DNA of 64,000 nucleotides. Origin: Leptospira gomenensis (GTDB lineage Bacteria; Spirochaetota; Leptospiria; Leptospirales; Leptospiraceae). The translations under genes and the position numbers were made by a program. Under the pieces are notes generated by a model. The model saw only the letters and a list, made by a program, of their open reading frames with translations. It was not told the DNA's origin and did no database searches. The stretch lies in the NCBI RefSeq assembly GCF_004770155.1, contig NZ_RQFA01000046.1, positions 145,707 to 209,706 of the forward strand, given 5' to 3'. Shown piece by piece: positions 63,522-64,000 of the stretch (within the stretch, counting starts at the first letter, position 1; every line of letters begins with the position of its first letter).

Positions 63522-64000
63522 TTTTTCACGATGCGAGCTCGGAGTTTTTTCTGTCAAGGCGTGTTCGAGAAATCGAAATCGTAGGGATGGCGGTCAACCT
63601 AATGCTCAGCTCCCTGAGGCTCTGATTTTCAGGAATTTTTCGCAATGTTCCGAATCTGAGCTTCCAACCGGGATTTTTATCGACCTTGTTAGAATCTTTC
63701 TTTCGAGTGCGTGGGGCCGATTTTGACGGCTCCGTAGACGAATCGATTCCGACCCATAGAACGATTCCAACCAAACGTAAGAATATTATGTTTTATTTAT
63801 ATACTATTTCGTTTTTTTATCCTGTGATTTCTTTTAAACCGGCCTTTCCTTTTTTTAGGAATCGTAGAGAGTTGGATGGTTGTACACGTAAAAGCTGTGT
63901 TCCGGTTCGCAGTTTAGGATTCGGACGATCCGGTTGCTGGAGAGATCGAGGTGGAGAATATAATTGTAGATCTTGTGGAAGGTAGGACCTCCATCATTCA
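63522..64000. other. Window-edge intergenic region
   Basis: These 479 bp hold no complete gene I can support. A short hairpin (CTCAG at 63605-63609, CTGAG at 63614-63618) and an AT-rich stretch near 63770-63860, likely containing a promoter, are present. A possible interrupted frame at the very end is listed separately. Confidence 0.45.
63951..64000 (+). CDS. Possible start of a gene running off the window
   Basis: From GTG 63951 the frame reads [16 protein letters not shown] to the window edge, with GGAG 8-11 bases upstream. The same frame upstream holds a second open stretch from ATG 63876 that meets a TAG at 63915. So this may be a gene start, or the remains of a gene with a nonsense codon. 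Too little is visible to name a product. Confidence 0.25.
   Translation, partial: MENIIVDLVEGRTSII

Overview
The window is chromosomal DNA from a spirochaete of the genus Leptospira. The basis is protein-family content, not a database search: DUF1554 (Len-type) lipoproteins with a spirochaetal lipobox, 7TMR-DISM/SpoIIE phosphatases, several STAS proteins, a membrane-anchored AraC regulator and many TTG starts. Base composition is moderate, clearly above that of L. interrogans, so a higher-GC member of the pathogenic clade is my guess (inference). I found no rRNA, tRNA, insertion sequence, CRISPR array or prophage. About 57 protein genes, one clear pseudogene and several intergenic repeat fields account for the sequence.

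Layout. 0.1-5 kb: patatin-like hydrolase, TPR lipoprotein and DUF2062 protein on +; ketopantoate reductase and a secreted lipase on -. 5.2-9 kb: a three-gene + cassette of beta-CASP nuclease, AMP-phosphorylase-type enzyme and PRPP-synthetase homologue, probably nucleotide or RNA-sugar salvage. 9-19 kb: SpoIIE/TPR membrane phosphatase, OmpA-like protein, CutA, a second patatin, GNAT, dihydroorotase, a lectin-fold membrane protein, homoserine dehydrogenase and a STAS protein. 19-30.5 kb: HflX, a HEAT-repeat protein, the tightly overlapped trpE-trpG-ABC exporter-response regulator unit, acyl-CoA dehydrogenase and thiolase, the last two separated by a 48-bp tandem repeat. 30.5-36.5 kb: acetoacetate-decarboxylase-like protein, TetR, rhodanese, ABC-F ATPase, a 56-aa ORF and DoxX, with intergenic spaces full of a GGGAACTC-core palindrome. 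36.7-43.8 kb: FecR protein and ECF sigma factor, a DUF5683-like protein, two tandem DUF1554 lipoproteins and a 678-aa protein of unknown role. 44-54 kb: phosphoglycerate mutase, MFS transporter coupled to an alpha/beta hydrolase, divergent membrane AraC regulator, M48 peptidase and a giant DUF2339 membrane protein. 54-57 kb: small membrane proteins, a YceI plus b561-like pair, and a decayed aldo/keto reductase. 57-61.6 kb: a partner-switching operon (unknown protein, STAS, RsbW-like kinase, HAMP/SpoIIE phosphatase). 61.7-64 kb: NAD-dependent epimerase, TetR and an edge region.

The less ordinary signals are: the GGGAACTC palindrome family, which I saw only between genes and which forms a tandem array, a two-orientation cluster and a terminator-like hairpin; the aldo/keto reductase pseudogene; the nucleotide-salvage cassette; the four-gene partner-switching operon with an unrecognised first gene; and two probable small proteins (28 and 56 aa).
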